Source: Bretschneidera sinensis (Eukaryota; Streptophyta; Magnoliopsida; Brassicales; Akaniaceae). Taken from it: 64,000 nt of DNA. The notes below the pieces were generated by a model, which was not told where the DNA came from, searched no databases, and saw nothing but the letters and a program-made list of their open reading frames with translations. The stretch spans positions 59,440,584-59,504,583 of the forward strand of contig CM043705.1 in NCBI GenBank assembly GCA_023935145.1, read 5' to 3'. Of the stretch, positions 21,403-32,234 are shown in pieces (position 1 is the stretch's first letter; each line of letters begins with the position of its first letter). The translations under genes and the position numbers were made by a program.

Positions 21403-22665
21403 ATGAGCGATAAAATCCGTGTAAAATTCACAACAAGTGGACCTAATGCGCCTAAAAAGCCAAGGTCTTCAAAACCTTCGGCATCCGAGTCGGGAGGAAA
21501 GGGAGCAGTAGGCTCATCTAGCAGAACACCCAGAACAGAGTTGGAGGAAACTTTGTTTTTCAGTTCGGCGGCTCATACGAGGTATAACTCCATTATCCGT
21601 CATAAGAATATCATGACGGGTAGAGTTGTTGATTTCAACTCTATTCGTCATGGAAATTTTGATATTCTGCCAGCCTTTGAGGTAATAAATCTGACCCCAC
21701 TGGTAAGAATACATGAAAAATATTACCCGCGACTGATTCACCAGTTCTACGCGAACTTGGTGAAACCCAGTCCTCTGGCTCTGAGATTAAGAACCAGAGT
21801 CAGTGGTGTGGAGTTTGAGGTCAACACTGACCTCTTGATGAGCATATTGAGAATCCCAGTAAGGGGGATTCAGTGGAGTCTGGATGGATGGCTAGACAGC
21901 TTTGACGTCGAGGTGGCCTGTCAGATAGTCAGGAGAGACCCTAACTATGTGTACAGACCCACTACATTTCACACATGTAGTGACATGTCCCTCGACTCAA
22001 AGATGTTTCAGCTGATTGTCAGTTGGACCATCCACCTTAGACTCGGGAGTCAAGGGTATCTATCTAAGATAGATACGGTATTGATTTGGTGCCTTAAATC
22101 TGGGCACCAGTTCAATATTTATCCTCTGCTGCTCGCCAACATGATAAATGGCGAAGCGAGCGACTCCGGGTGTCTTCCTTACGGGATGCTCATTACATTC
22201 ATACTCCAGCACTTCCGGGTGCCTCTGCCAGCCTTCAAGGCTCAGGATATTGGACCGACGAACATCATCAATGTCTCATCACTGAAGAAGATAGGATGTG
22301 CAGTTCATGACAGCTTCCTCCATCCAAAAGCTAGGAAGTGCTTACGGATACGAGAAGATGAGAGTGATGATGATGAGGAAGAGGAGGCTGCTGCCTATGC
22401 TGATATGGACACTGATACCTGAGCACCTCCGATTGGTGGCTCGAGTACTAATCAGACTGGATACGGAGATATACTTCAGGCTATCTCGAGCCTTCAGATG
22501 ACAATGGAGTCTGGATTCCAGTCCATGTAGTCGGAGTACCAGAGATTGAGCTCCTCCATCGACCACCTATGGGATGACTTCGAGTTACATCGAGAGCACA
22601 CCGAGGGTTTCCTAGATGAGATTAGGGAACTTCTTCATGATAGCTCAGACTCTCCCGCTCCTTGA
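21403..22665 (+). pseudogene. env-like third ORF of SIRE-1, two in-frame stops
   Basis: Start chosen at ATG 21403 (MSDKIRVKFTTSGPNAPKKP), after the non-coding leader; upstream in-frame codons look like leader sequence. 420 codons. A basic Ser/Pro/Lys-rich N-terminus is followed by a folded core (RYNSIIRHKNIMTGRVVDF, YPRLIHQFYANLVKPSP, VNTDLLMSILRIPVRG, LPYGMLITFILQHFRVP), then an acidic tract of D and E and a C-terminal coiled-coil-like segment. TGA at 22420-22422 and TAG at 22528-22530 break it near the end. SIRE elements are known for an env-like ORF here. I see no clear signal peptide and no convincing transmembrane helix, so envelope function is not supported by this sequence. Confidence 0.8.
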
Positions 22666-23320
22666 GTTTTTGTTTTCCTTATTATGTACTTAGGGTTTTC
22701 CAGCTCTTACCACATAGCACAGACATATTTTGTATTATTTTGTCTTATTTATGGCTCTATGAAGCCCGCTCATGTATTGACTTTTTATATATGATGTTAT
22801 GTTTCTATTAGCCATATTTCATATATCTATTTACATCATTTGTGATATGTTTGCATAGTTTCAAACTGCTTTTATTCACTAAAATGCTATGAAACTGATG
22901 ATGCTTGTATGAAAACTTCCAGTTCTTCTCGGGAAGGTTTTCGAAATTCGAATGAAGCCAAATTTTCGCATACAGGTTTGTTTAATCATTCTCTAGATGA
23001 TTGTAGTGGATAAGTAGCTTATTTTTTGGTTTGTAGCCCCTTTGGTTGCTGTTGTCAAAACGGGGGAAAAAAATGAGAAAAACGAGAAAATCTAAGTAAA
23101 AGAAACCAATGCATAGATTTAGGGGGAGTATTGCTCCAAAACTTATTCTTTGATTGGTTGAGTTAATTTTGGTTGGTTGAAATACATTTATATATGAACT
23201 GCGTTTGCCTCTTTACATGGTGGTTTTATTCGAAAAACAGAAGAGACTCTGTCCGATTTTTCGTAAAAACCAAACACTTAGACTTTTTATCTGTTTTCAC
23301 ATTATTAGTTTTGTCATCAT
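22666..23320 (+). other. 3' non-coding region of SIRE-1
   Basis: AT-rich, with no supported gene. Contains purine-rich runs (cgggggaaaaaaatgag near 23070 and agggggagtattg near 23120) that could act as additional plus-strand priming tracts. I see no palindromes of the CCAGTCGACTGG type. Confidence 0.6.
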
Positions 23321-23335
23321 CAAAATGAGGGAGAT
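23321..23335 (+). promoter_or_regulatory. Polypurine tract of SIRE-1
   Basis: aaaatgagggagat directly before the 3' LTR at 23336, in the place and form of a copia polypurine tract. Confidence 0.75.
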
Positions 23336-24466
23336 TGTTGACCCTCACCCGTATTTTAATGATGACAAAACACAACCGTTATTATACTAACTAAGTATAG
23401 TAAGCAACAAAAGCGCTCAACCAATGATCAAAGTTCAAGAACTCAAACCGAATCAAAGTATTAAGTGAAGACTGAAGAACTAGTATAGGTCTAAGGTTTT
23501 AGAACCAATGTAAGTCTCACTGATACACTGTAATAGCTTGTTCAATGGCTCGAACAAAAAAGGTTTTCTAAACCGATCGTTTTAAAACAAACATTTTCAA
23601 TTAAAACAGAAAAACTGGGTTGGTAGACAACCCAGTCGACTGGGTACATATACCAGTCGACTGGTATATGAGACAGTATGTCTCCAGTCAACTGGGTCAT
23701 TCATACCAGTCGACTGGTAAAACGGACAGTAAATCCCCAGTCGACTGGATACCCAGAAGGTCTGAAAACATGATTTTTTCAAGTGAACCCAGTCGATTAG
23801 TATCACGACCCAGTCGAGTGATAGTTCAAAAATATGACTGTTGGACTCCAAATCTGAACGTTTTAAAGCAAATCTTTTTCAAATTAAATTCCTAATGGCC
23901 ATATTATTTGATTGCTATATAAACCCATTCAATTGAGCATTCAATAACAAGCTGCAAATATTCAAAAAGAGTTGATCTCACACAATCAAGTTATTATACT
24001 CTTGAAATATAAAAAGCTTTGAAATATTCTTATTGAGCCATTCTTCAAGCTTTAATTTGAAAGAGAGACATTATTTAGTTGTATAAGCTTCCATTAGCTG
24101 TTTTTCTACTATTTACTTTACATCATCTTTTGTAAAGAGATTACTTCCGAGAGGAAGGGGATAGCTTCCGAGAGGAAGGGATTGTAAGGTTTGTGCAACA
24201 CCAGGAAAGTTGTACGACTAAGTTACTTAGTGGATTACTTCAAGGAGTTCCTTGAAGAGAGTGGACGTAGGGTCGGAACGAATCCGATATTGCTGAACCA
24301 CTATAATCTGAGTTTGCATCATTTTCTCTCTAAACTCTTTATTTACAGCACATTACTTATTTTAATTGTTTGCTGCTTATTCGTTTTTTATAAACTTGTA
24401 TTAATTCCGCAAAAAGTTTTAAAAACCCAATTCACCCCCCTTCTTGGGTTGAAACCTCGATCTACA
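23336..24466 (+). mobile_element. 3' LTR of SIRE-1
   Basis: Starts tgttgaccctcac and ends gatctaca, followed by the aggtg duplication. Seven palindrome units (23632-23821), one more than the 5' LTR, better preserved in the centre of the cluster. TATA box at 23916-23923. Confidence 0.95.
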
Positions 24467-24471
24467 AGGTG

Positions 24472-25280
24472 TAAAGACACCCCTAAGGACTTACTAACTC
24501 GAATAAAAAAGGATATGAAACTAACAGGTTTTTTATACTTCTTAATGAAATTCCCACCTTTTGACGTGAACACTCAATGCTTACTGAGGTAAGAGGTCCA
24601 GTTACTTAGTGGAAAGTTTTTACTGATCATTAGAAGCTTTTTGATCACTTTTTGCATGATGACATTTTTCTTTATTTTTTCTTATGCCAAAGTGTTCTTT
24701 TCAACAAGTTATCTGATTAGAGTTAGATTATGGAAACATATACAAGAGAATTATATGTCATACCCCACACAAATGCGTGTTAAATGTGCTCGTGCAAATT
24801 TGGATCAAACTCGTGAATTCTTAGGTGCCTTGAGGTAGGTAACTAAACTTTGTAAAATTCCCATTGCAAGACTATGTGTTCTAGCTTTTAAGCTTACTAA
24901 TAAAGTCTTATCAAATTTTTAAATCAACCAAAATTTTTGTTTACCAAAAGAACATGCATTTATCTTCCTAAAAAAAACTGGGACTTAGTGTGTGCATGTG
25001 TTTCAAGTGCGTGTGATAGTATCTAGTATCTCCCACTACCCCCAAACTTAAAATACACATTGTCCCCAATGTGTGTGGCATGGAAAGATCTGACCTGGGA
25101 GATGGAGAACTAGGTTGCTTGCTTTGCTTGTAATATACCCCCAAACTTGAACTGGATGCACGCACTAAGTACCGGACAAAGAAAAATAAACATTATTACG
25201 GAAAACAAAAAATATAAATACTAGATATGTAAATATAAATATAAATAAAAGAAAAATACTAAAATGAAAAGGATAAGTCT
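24472..25280 (-). other. 3' non-coding region of element C, right of SIRE-1
   Basis: AT-rich, matching the 3' non-coding region of B (43107-43760). On the minus strand it holds a hairpin with loop ggga at 25056-25073 followed by aagtttgggggt (25038-25050), the upstream copy of the hairpin-purine module. No supported gene. Confidence 0.75.
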
Positions 25281-25313
25281 GGGGTGCCTCCCATGAGCGC
25301 CAAGTTTAATGTC
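25281..25313 (-). promoter_or_regulatory. Conserved 33-base block, copy in element C
   Basis: On the minus strand it reads gacattaaacttggcgct then catgggaggcacccc. The same block is at 43074-43106 in B and 54256-54288 in F. Function unknown. Confidence 0.6.
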
Positions 25314-25679
25314 TTCAGCCGGACCAAGCCTTATTTTTTTTCCAAAAGTAAGAGTGGTAGCAGCTAGCATAGAAAGTGTCTTATTCTCTCCCATATAAGC
25401 ATAAGGTAAGTGCTCTGGCAATTGCTTGAATTCCAAGTTAGGTTCATGTACAATAAAAGGGAAAATAGTATTAGTAGGCACATGAATATCAAATGGATCA
25501 GTGTACTTACTTTGATGCTTTGGAGAGGCTTCAATGAGGTACATAGTTTCGATGATGTCATCAGTAACATCCTCAGATTCTGGCACTGTACTCGATCTTG
25601 TGAGACTATATGTAAGAGCAGTTTCTAATGGATCAAAGTGATGGTCATGAAAAACTTGCTCAATAACACCTTGCTTTTG
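25314..25679 (-). pseudogene. Protease-RT linker remnant of element C
   Basis: Reads FDPLETALTYSL, SKYTDPFDIHVPTN and LEFKQLPEHLPYAYMG, colinear with element B 10870-11220. In B this is followed by reverse transcriptase; here it runs after LTFGKK directly into the conserved 33-base block. The upstream junction joins the end of gag to the linker and skips protease. Confidence 0.8.
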
Positions 25680-26198
25680 TTAACTTAGCTCCTTAGCTAT
25701 ATGCCCCACTTGTACATCTAATCTTTGAATAGCTTGCTCATGCCTTGCATTTATTTGTCTTTGCTCAGTCATAAACTGCTCTTGTAAGGTAAGCAGCTGT
25801 TGTTGTTGAATGACTAATTCCCTCACAATGCTCTCTAGGTCACTCTCTCTTGATTCTGGAACTAATTGAGCTGCTTGTTGGAAGTTCCTTTGCTGCCCTT
25901 GAAAGTTCAAGGCATTTTGATTGTTCAATGCGAAGTTGGGGTGGTTCTGCCATCCAGGATTGTAGGAATTTGCATATGGATTGTAGTTGTTTGATCCCAC
26001 ATAGTTTGCTTGCTCTCGATCTACAGATGAATATAAAGGACAAGTTTCAATAGTGTGATCAAAATGACTACAAATAGCACATACCTAGAGTGGTGCAGCT
26101 TGTGGCCTAGGTGAGGCCATCCGTGCAATCATGACTTCTACAAGCATATCTAACTTCCTCTCCATAGCATCTAGACAAGCATATATAGCTTCCACCAT
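25680..26198 (-). pseudogene. C-terminal gag remnant of element C with zinc knuckle
   Basis: Possible start at 26198 (MVEAIYACLDAMERKLDML). A zinc knuckle (CAICSHFDHTIETC) is preceded by a TAG where glutamine is expected. Next are NNYNPYANSYNPGWQNHPNF and a glutamine-rich, coiled-coil-like tail (QQQQLLTLQEQFMTEQRQIN). The gag capsid core is absent, unlike element B. Confidence 0.8.
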
Positions 26199-26520
26199 TG
26201 GTGCTTCTCCCTTGATTGAATCAATTGAACCGCTTCAGTGCAGCAGTTTCAGTACTACTGCTCGGGTACTTTCTGGAGCTTTTGTGCTCGATAGCACCAA
26301 GAACAGCGATCGATCGCACTGAGCTTGCGATCGATCGCACCAAGTAGTGCACTTGATCGCAATGAGGACAGAAACTCCTCCTCTGCACACCTGAACAAAA
26401 ACAAAAAATGAAAAGAAGGAATAAATATGATTTTTGATAAAAATAAAAATAAAACGGAACAGAATAAAATAAAATAAAATAAAACTGACGAAAATAATTC
26501 CAAAAAGAAATTTAGCACAA
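26199..26520 (-). other. Leader of element C with motif cluster
   Basis: Between the primer site and the gag remnant. Contains three gatcgatcgca-type units at 26284-26361, including the 14-base perfect palindrome tgcgatcgatcgca, and upstream of them a long T-rich stretch ending tgttcag (on the minus strand) that could be a splice acceptor. No gene supported. Confidence 0.6.
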
Positions 26521-26538
26521 TCCCCGGCAACGGTGCCA
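26521..26538 (-). promoter_or_regulatory. Primer-binding site of element C (tRNA-Asp type)
   Basis: On the minus strand tggcaccgttgccgggga, one transition from the tRNA-Asp complement. Confidence 0.85.
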
Positions 26539-26544
26539 AAAACT

Positions 26545-27860
26545 TGTTGAGCGATTATCCACTTAAATAAATAAGTAAATAATCGCACTCGTTTTACTTG
26601 CAAGTGCACAAGGTCAACAGTGTAGTATAGTGTGCGAATGCAAGATCATCTCCACAGGGATTGGTGAATTTCAATTTAGAATTAGTTTCGCAATTTAAAA
26701 ATATAGAAATAATAAAAGGGTTGATTTTGATAAAGATAAAATAATAAAGATAAAGGCGTAGGGACTTGATATCCACCACTAATTATGCTACCACAACAAA
26801 ACAGTATGCCAATGCTTTACTCATGTCATGAATACCTAATGTTTGTCAACCTAAGGGCATGGTATCTACTCCTTAAGCTATTGATCTCCCTAAGCAATGA
26901 GTTAGGCATGGTATCTACTCTAACTCTTTTCTCTCTCAAGGGATTCAGCCTGGTGTATGCTGAGTTGTTCCTTAAGAGAGTATAGGATCTGTGGAAATCG
27001 ACAACCACACGGGACCTAGGGCATGGTATCTACTCCCGGTTTCCCATGTTGATTAACCCAAGAATCCGGTGTGGATATCTTTTGTTACTAATGTCAGACC
27101 CAAGACTCAGTCATCCAAATTGATCTAACTAATAAGTCCATACCACATGCACATATTGATCAGACATATACATATGAGGAATTTAAATAAAAGCAGGTAT
27201 TAATCAAGTTAAGCAACACAACATAAATATTGCAAAAGTGCCAATACTAATAATTGAATAAACATAATTAGGGCTTCAACCAAGCCCTTACTAAAAGTTA
27301 AGTACACATAATAAAAATAAAGGAAAGAAGAAACCCGAGAGAAGAGTCGTCAATTCTCTTCCACAATTTCCTTCTCTAAGCTAAAAGCAACAGATAAAAG
27401 AAGGGATAAAAGAAGTGATTATTTGTGTGTGCTTTACAGGTGTATTTATAGGGCTTGAGTAGTCCTAGAAGGCTAATGAGTTCCTAAACTTTCCTAAAAT
27501 ACAAAACTCCTTTATTTCCAAAATAAGGTTTTGCAGTTTACTGTTCACGCCCGTATATGTGCGCTCGATCGCATGCATCTTGCACTCGATCGCATTACTG
27601 CGCTTGATCCTTCATGTGTGCGAACGATCGCATGTGCGCTCGATATCATGCAGTAGTGCGATCGATCGCACTTTGACCAGAAGCTGCTCGAGGATTTTTA
27701 GGCTTTTTCCTTTAAGTGCCAAAACTGCTTCCTTTTTCTCCAAGACCTATAAAAACATGTGAAACACACAAAATGGAGTAAAACAGACCAAAACATATAG
27801 ACAAAGAGCTTAACACATGTAAATTAAGGGGCTTAAATATGAATATTTAAGCACTTATTA
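26545..27860 (-). mobile_element. 5' LTR of element C
   Basis: 1316 bases, partner of 12598-13873. Motif cluster 27559-27671 and TATA box 27443-27450 (minus strand, tataaata), 109 bases apart in transcription order. The right end is tta where tca is expected (one transition). Confidence 0.92.
27559..27671 (-). repeat. Family-B/C motif cluster in the 5' LTR of C
   Basis: About five units of gcgatcgagcgca and close forms, including gtgcgatcgatcgcac. The 3' LTR has fewer and more damaged units. Confidence 0.7.
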
Positions 27861-29327
27861 GAATGTAGTTGCAGATTATTTGTCAAGGCTACTCTATGAG
27901 AATGATGATAATGATTTGCCTTTGAATGAGAACTTCCCTGATGAACAATTGTTCGCACTAGAGGTAAAACTTCCATGCATTGCTGATATAGTAAATTATC
28001 TAACTGCTACGGTTTTTCCCCCAGGCATGACCACACAAGAAAAGAAGCTGCTGATATCTCTGTCAAGACACTACCATTGGGATGATCCTTACCTCTTCAA
28101 ATTCTGCCCCGATCAAATCATCAGACGATGTATTCCAGAAGAGGAACACTTGAGCTTATTACAACACTGCCACCAGTTTGCTTGTGGAGGACATTTTGGG
28201 GCAAAACGAACAACTCTTAAGGTACTACAATCTGGTTTTTATTGGCTTAATCTGTTTAAAGATGCTTTCTTCTTTTGCAGCTCATGTGATAGATGCCAGC
28301 GGACAAGTAACATCTCTTTCCGAGATCAGATGCCCCTATAGAATATTCATATCGTAGAACTTTTTGATGTATGGGGCATTGATTTCATGGGTCCATTTCC
28401 TAACTCCTTTGGTTATTTATATATTCTTGTGGGTGTGGATTATGTGTCCAAATGGGTCGAGGCTGTCCCCTCAAAGACTAACGATCACAAAATAGTTGTA
28501 AAGTTTCTACAGGCTAACATCTTTACACGATTTGGGACTCCAAGAACAATTATCAGTGATGGGGGCAACCACTTTCATCATCTCTCTTTTGTCGAACTAC
28601 TCCAAAAATATGGGATCACTTATAAATTTGGCACCCCCTATCTTCCTCAAACTAGTGGCCAAGTTGAGATAAGTAACCGTGAGATCAAAGGCATCCTAGA
28701 GAGGACTGTGAAACCTAATCGGAAGGATTAGTCTTTGCTACTAAACGATGCTTTATGGGCATATCAGACAGCTTATAAGACTCCAATTGGCATGTCTCCA
28801 TACCACCTAGTTTTTGGAAAAGCATGCCATCTGCCGATAGAATTAGAGCATCGAGCATATTGGGCAATAAAGCAGTTCAACCTTGACATGAACAAGCGGG
28901 TGAGAAGAGGAAGCTAGATCTAAATGAGCTAGAAGAATTAAGATATGATGCCTATGAGAATGCCAAGTTATACAAAGAATGGACAAAAGCTTATCATGAC
29001 AAACAACTAGTGATGAAAGAGTTCCATATGGGACAAAAAGTATTGCTATACGACTCAAGATTAAGACTGTTCCCAGGCAAGCTCAAGTCCTGATGGTATG
29101 GTCCTTACATGGTCACCAAGGTCATCCCTTATAGTGCTTTAGAGGTCCGTGGTCCCAACGAAAATTAGCCCTTTACGATAAATGGACATAGAGCCAAGCC
29201 ATAACTCGATGCTAACTTCCCTTCGAGAGATGAAGACTTGACACTTGAATCTGTACAGTATATAGTTGAGATACAAGCACTGGAGCCACAAGAGGTGGAC
29301 TCTAAGTGCTTCCTTCCAACCAATTAG
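27861..29327 (+). pseudogene. Integrase of element B
   Basis: Resumes the pol frame cut at 12597 (NVVADYLSRLLYEND). Zinc-binding region CHQFACGGHFGAKRT and CSSCDRCQR; catalytic [17 protein letters not shown] and [11 protein letters not shown] supply D, D and E; the C-terminal part has [18 protein letters not shown]. Stops at 28339-28341 and 28729-28731 and a frame change near 28905 break it; the last readable stop is 29325-29327. No chromodomain is seen, consistent with Athila. Confidence 0.85.
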
Positions 29328-29855
29328 CACTGTAGCACGAGAATGCTTGAGCAGTTCATATTCGATTACCCATACAACTCAAGCATCTCTATTGAAGTTA
29401 GTGGCACTATGGCCACTAACGCACGGTAAGGTTGTATTGTTCTTGTTTTATCATTCCAGCCTTGGTGAGTTGTTATTTTGTCCATGCATTCCACTTTGCG
29501 ATCGAGCGCATCATTCAGTGTGCTTGAGCGCAAGAGTGCGATTGAGTGCACGCCAAGTGAGATCGAGCACACTCGTGGCAGATAGTTTAGTGATAAGTTT
29601 AAAAATTTCATTCACACTCACTCACTCACCCCCTCTGCACATCTCACTCATGGCCTTTCACTCGTACTCTCCTGTTTACAAACCACCTCACTCACACTCT
29701 CGACTCCAGCATCACCACACCTAATCACCACCATCACTAACCATCATCACCATACTGTCACTGCCACGTCCCTCTCCCCAGTACACCTTCCTGCCATACA
29801 CAAGGCACCCAATTTGATCACAAACACGGATTTTAATGTTTCATTTACACTTTCG

Positions 29856-29898
<43 letters not shown>

Positions 29899-30075
29899 AT
29901 CTTGTGTATGATTGGTTGCTATTATAGTTACAGGAGGGCAGGAACAAACTTGAATCCACAAGACTATAGCTTGGCCTTTTGTCGCCCACAAGCTGTTCGA
30001 GAAAAAGTCTGACAGTGTGCGATCGAGTGCACATACTCGAGATTGATCGCAATATTGACAGAAACTAGGATCCAC
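29328..30075 (+). other. Spacer before the third ORF of element B, with motif clusters and a TA microsatellite
   Basis: Motif units of the gcgatcgagcgca type at 29497-29570 and 30017-30053, a (TA)n run at 29859-29895, and a pyrimidine-rich stretch ending ttacag near 29932 that could be a splice acceptor. No canonical TATA box follows the first cluster, only AT-rich sequence near 29591-29610. No gene supported. Confidence 0.65.
29859..29895. repeat. (TA)n microsatellite
   Basis: 37 bases of uninterrupted TA dinucleotides. Confidence 0.95.
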
Positions 30076-30960
30076 ATGTCAAAGCAATCCGCTTCCACCT
30101 CCCGTGCCTCGAGCAGCCATGCCCAGTCATCCCAGCCAAGCATCGAGCCGAGAGAACTCATATTCGAGACCACTTTCACCATCGATGAAGTCTTCAAGCA
30201 CATGGACGCCACTCAATGGGCAGTCCAAGCATTTAAACACCAAGGGTTGAAGAGGTTTTTTTTAAACCAGTATGCTCGACTGCTTACACTCAGCTAGTAG
30301 TCCAGTTCTATGAAAGCCTGTCTTTTGACTGCAGCAGACCGGGAGTATTGACTTCCTCAGTCAAGGGCACATCCATCGAGGTAACTAAAGCCGACATAGC
30401 CACTGCTCTTCATTGCTGTGATGAGTCCCCTCCGAAGGACACCGATATCGAGGAGCAACGAGACTCTTTTGACCTGTCCACGATTGTGGAGGACATGTGC
30501 GCTGGGCAGTACGCCAATAGACACAACAACGCAGTAAGCCAGTCAAAGTTGCCTCCATGGCTTTGGTTCATGGACACCATCCTCCAGCACAATGTGTGTC
30601 CATTGGGGCATAAGACACAGAGGAGAGACCAGTTTCTACAAATGTTGTATGCCTTCCACAGAGGCCACTGGTACTCTCTCCCCGCTGTTATGTGGAGCCA
30701 ACTGCATAAATTCTGGGATCATATCCATGGCCATCAGACCACCACGGCCAATGCATGGGGGCTCCCATTTCCATTCCTATTCTTGTACATCTTCAAGAAG
30801 AAATGGATTAAGGGGACCACCAGCGATGGACTAGTGCGAGAGTATCTTTTCTTCGGGAAGGCTCAGTGGACACATAGCCTCTCACACATGCCTCGAGGAC
30901 TCCCAGCCCCTGCACATGCAACTGAGCGTGTTGAGAAGGATCATATGGAGACAGAGACCC
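30076..30960 (+). pseudogene. Third ORF of element B, first part
   Basis: ATG 30076 (MSKQSASTSRASSSHAQSSQ), Ser-rich N-terminus, then IFETTFTIDEVFKHMD, a frame change near 30290, LVVQFYESLSFD, VKGTSIEVTKADIATAL, LPPWLWFMDTILQHNV and AWGLPFPFLFLYIFKKKW. The order of blocks matches the third ORFs of A/D and of SIRE-1. It is cut at 30960 by element D and continues in frame at 42807. Resembles the putative plant transposon protein family; that name is recalled and was not searched. Confidence 0.75.
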
Positions 30961-31741
30961 TGATTACGCCCAAAGTATAATGCGGTTGTTGTAGCATGGC
31001 TTTGGGGTGTCGATTCTACAGGGAAACAAGTTAACTATAAAGAAAGATATAAACCTTAATATGAGACGATATAATCAAAATAAGTAAAGAATCTAAAATT
31101 GATGATGAAGTAATTGTGTAGGTTGTAAAATATGATAGAGGGACAACAAGGATCCGAGAATCCTCCCTAGGTTCATTACCCTAATCCTAACTTGATTCAG
31201 TTGTTTTTATCTCGATTGCACATTTCACATCCCAAACACGCAATTGGCAAATATTCAATGAGAACATGTATAAACCCTAATATGATCGTAATGAAATACT
31301 TCTTATTTCCGATTCATGCACATATGATCTATCCTATAGGTTTATCAAGAAACGACAATATATCTTTGTCAACAATATTGCAGTAATGGACAAACCTAAA
31401 GGCTAGATTTACCAGACTCAATTATACCCAATAATCTTGACATAAGAGAAGCATGACTAAAGTTATATCAAGGAAAAAAGATACAATCACTGGAATAGAT
31501 AAAATCTTATAATTAGATACAGAAATAAATCATGATAATGTTTGACAATAAATTCTTATTATAACTGAACCAAATAAGGGTAGATGGGGACAACTACACC
31601 TAGGGATTCATCCCTTCGCCTTGCTAGGAAGTTAGTTAGCCATGGTGTTCATGGCTAAACACTTTTGTGGATGAGTAGCTGCTTTGAGTTTTCTGCATTT
31701 CTTCTCAGCCCAGATCCCCTTCTCTTAAACCCCAAGTATCC

Positions 31742-31749
31742 TATTTATA
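31742..31749 (-). promoter_or_regulatory. TATA box of the 3' LTR of D
   Basis: On the minus strand tataaata in gtactataaatagg, 91 bases after the palindrome cluster in transcription order. Confidence 0.6.
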
Positions 31750-31839
31750 GTACAAGAGTCCAAGGGTGTTTTTGAGTTTATTCTAATGTTAAAAAAAACC
31801 TAATTAAAGTCTGACTCGGAGATGCAAATCCATGTGCGC

Positions 31840-31936
31840 GCTGCGGTGCTGCTGGGGAGCACCGCGGTGCTAGGTATATTCTGGATTGGGCGAGCTTTTG
31901 GGCACCACGGTGCTGCTGAGGAGCACCGTGGTGCTG
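31840..31936 (-). repeat. GCACCGCGGTGC palindrome cluster in the 3' LTR of D
   Basis: Perfect 12-base palindrome at 31859-31870 and single-transition variants gcaccacggtgc (31902-31913) and gcaccgtggtgc (31923-31934), with part-units between them. Confidence 0.85.
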
Positions 31937-32198
31937 TCCTTTTTGCTGATTTTCTTCATGCTTTACCTCTCCGCAGCCACTCCTATGCTTCGTCGTGCAT
32001 GGAACCTTGGTGCTTTTAAACAACGATCGCTTCTTCTCCTTTTTGGACTCAAAATACCTGAAATTGTACAGGGATAAGTTAGTGATCCAATAATATTCCT
32101 CAAGAGTTATCAACATACAAGAGTGCAATATAGACCGAGAAGAATCATAAAATGCTAACAATTAAGTATCATTGAGGTGCATTTTATGGCTCTTGTCA

Positions 32199-32234
32199 CA
32201 ACCCCCAATTAGCTTATTGCTAGTCTCTAGCAAT
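32199..32234 (-). promoter_or_regulatory. Polypurine tract and hairpin of element D
   Basis: On the minus strand: hairpin with 8-bp stem attgctag / ctagcaat and loop aga (32216-32234), then aagctaattgggggttg ending at the LTR. Confidence 0.8.

Larger units (their letters stand above)
14360..24466 (+). mobile_element. SIRE-1: SIRE/Maximus-type Ty1/copia element with env-like ORF, full length
   Basis: 10.1 kb between target duplications aggtg (14355-14359 and 24467-24471). LTRs 14360-15488 and 23336-24466, primer site 15491-15502, gag 15544-17145, pol to 20693, a palindrome cluster with TATA box, env-like ORF 21403-22665 and a purine tract before the 3' LTR. The size, the initiator tRNA-Met primer site and an extra ORF after pol fit the SIRE/Maximus lineage. 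The copy has many stops, so it is inactive. Over the first 170 bases the two LTRs differ at about nine positions, nearly all transitions (counted by eye). Confidence 0.95.
12598..27860 (-). mobile_element. Element C: non-autonomous relative of B, carrying SIRE-1
   Basis: Target duplication gaatg at 12593-12597 and 27861-27865. LTRs 12598-13873 (3' in element sense) and 26545-27860 (5'), primer site 26521-26538, polypurine tract next to 13873. The inside keeps only the gag leader, the zinc-knuckle part of gag, a piece of protease-RT linker and the 3' non-coding region. The gag core, protease, RT, RNase H, integrase and third ORF are missing. SIRE-1 is inserted in its 3' non-coding region. Confidence 0.92.
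30961..32198 (-). mobile_element. 3' LTR of element D
   Basis: 1238 bases, family-A ends (tgattacgccc on the plus strand, matching gggcgtaatca). Contains the GCACCGCGGTGC cluster (31840-31936) and a TATA box (31742-31749) that the other LTR of this element lacks. Confidence 0.9.

Noticed and set aside
22298..22566. Overlapping frames on both strands within the env-like ORF of SIRE-1
   Set aside because: They are shadows of the longer frame, which has a consistent domain order.
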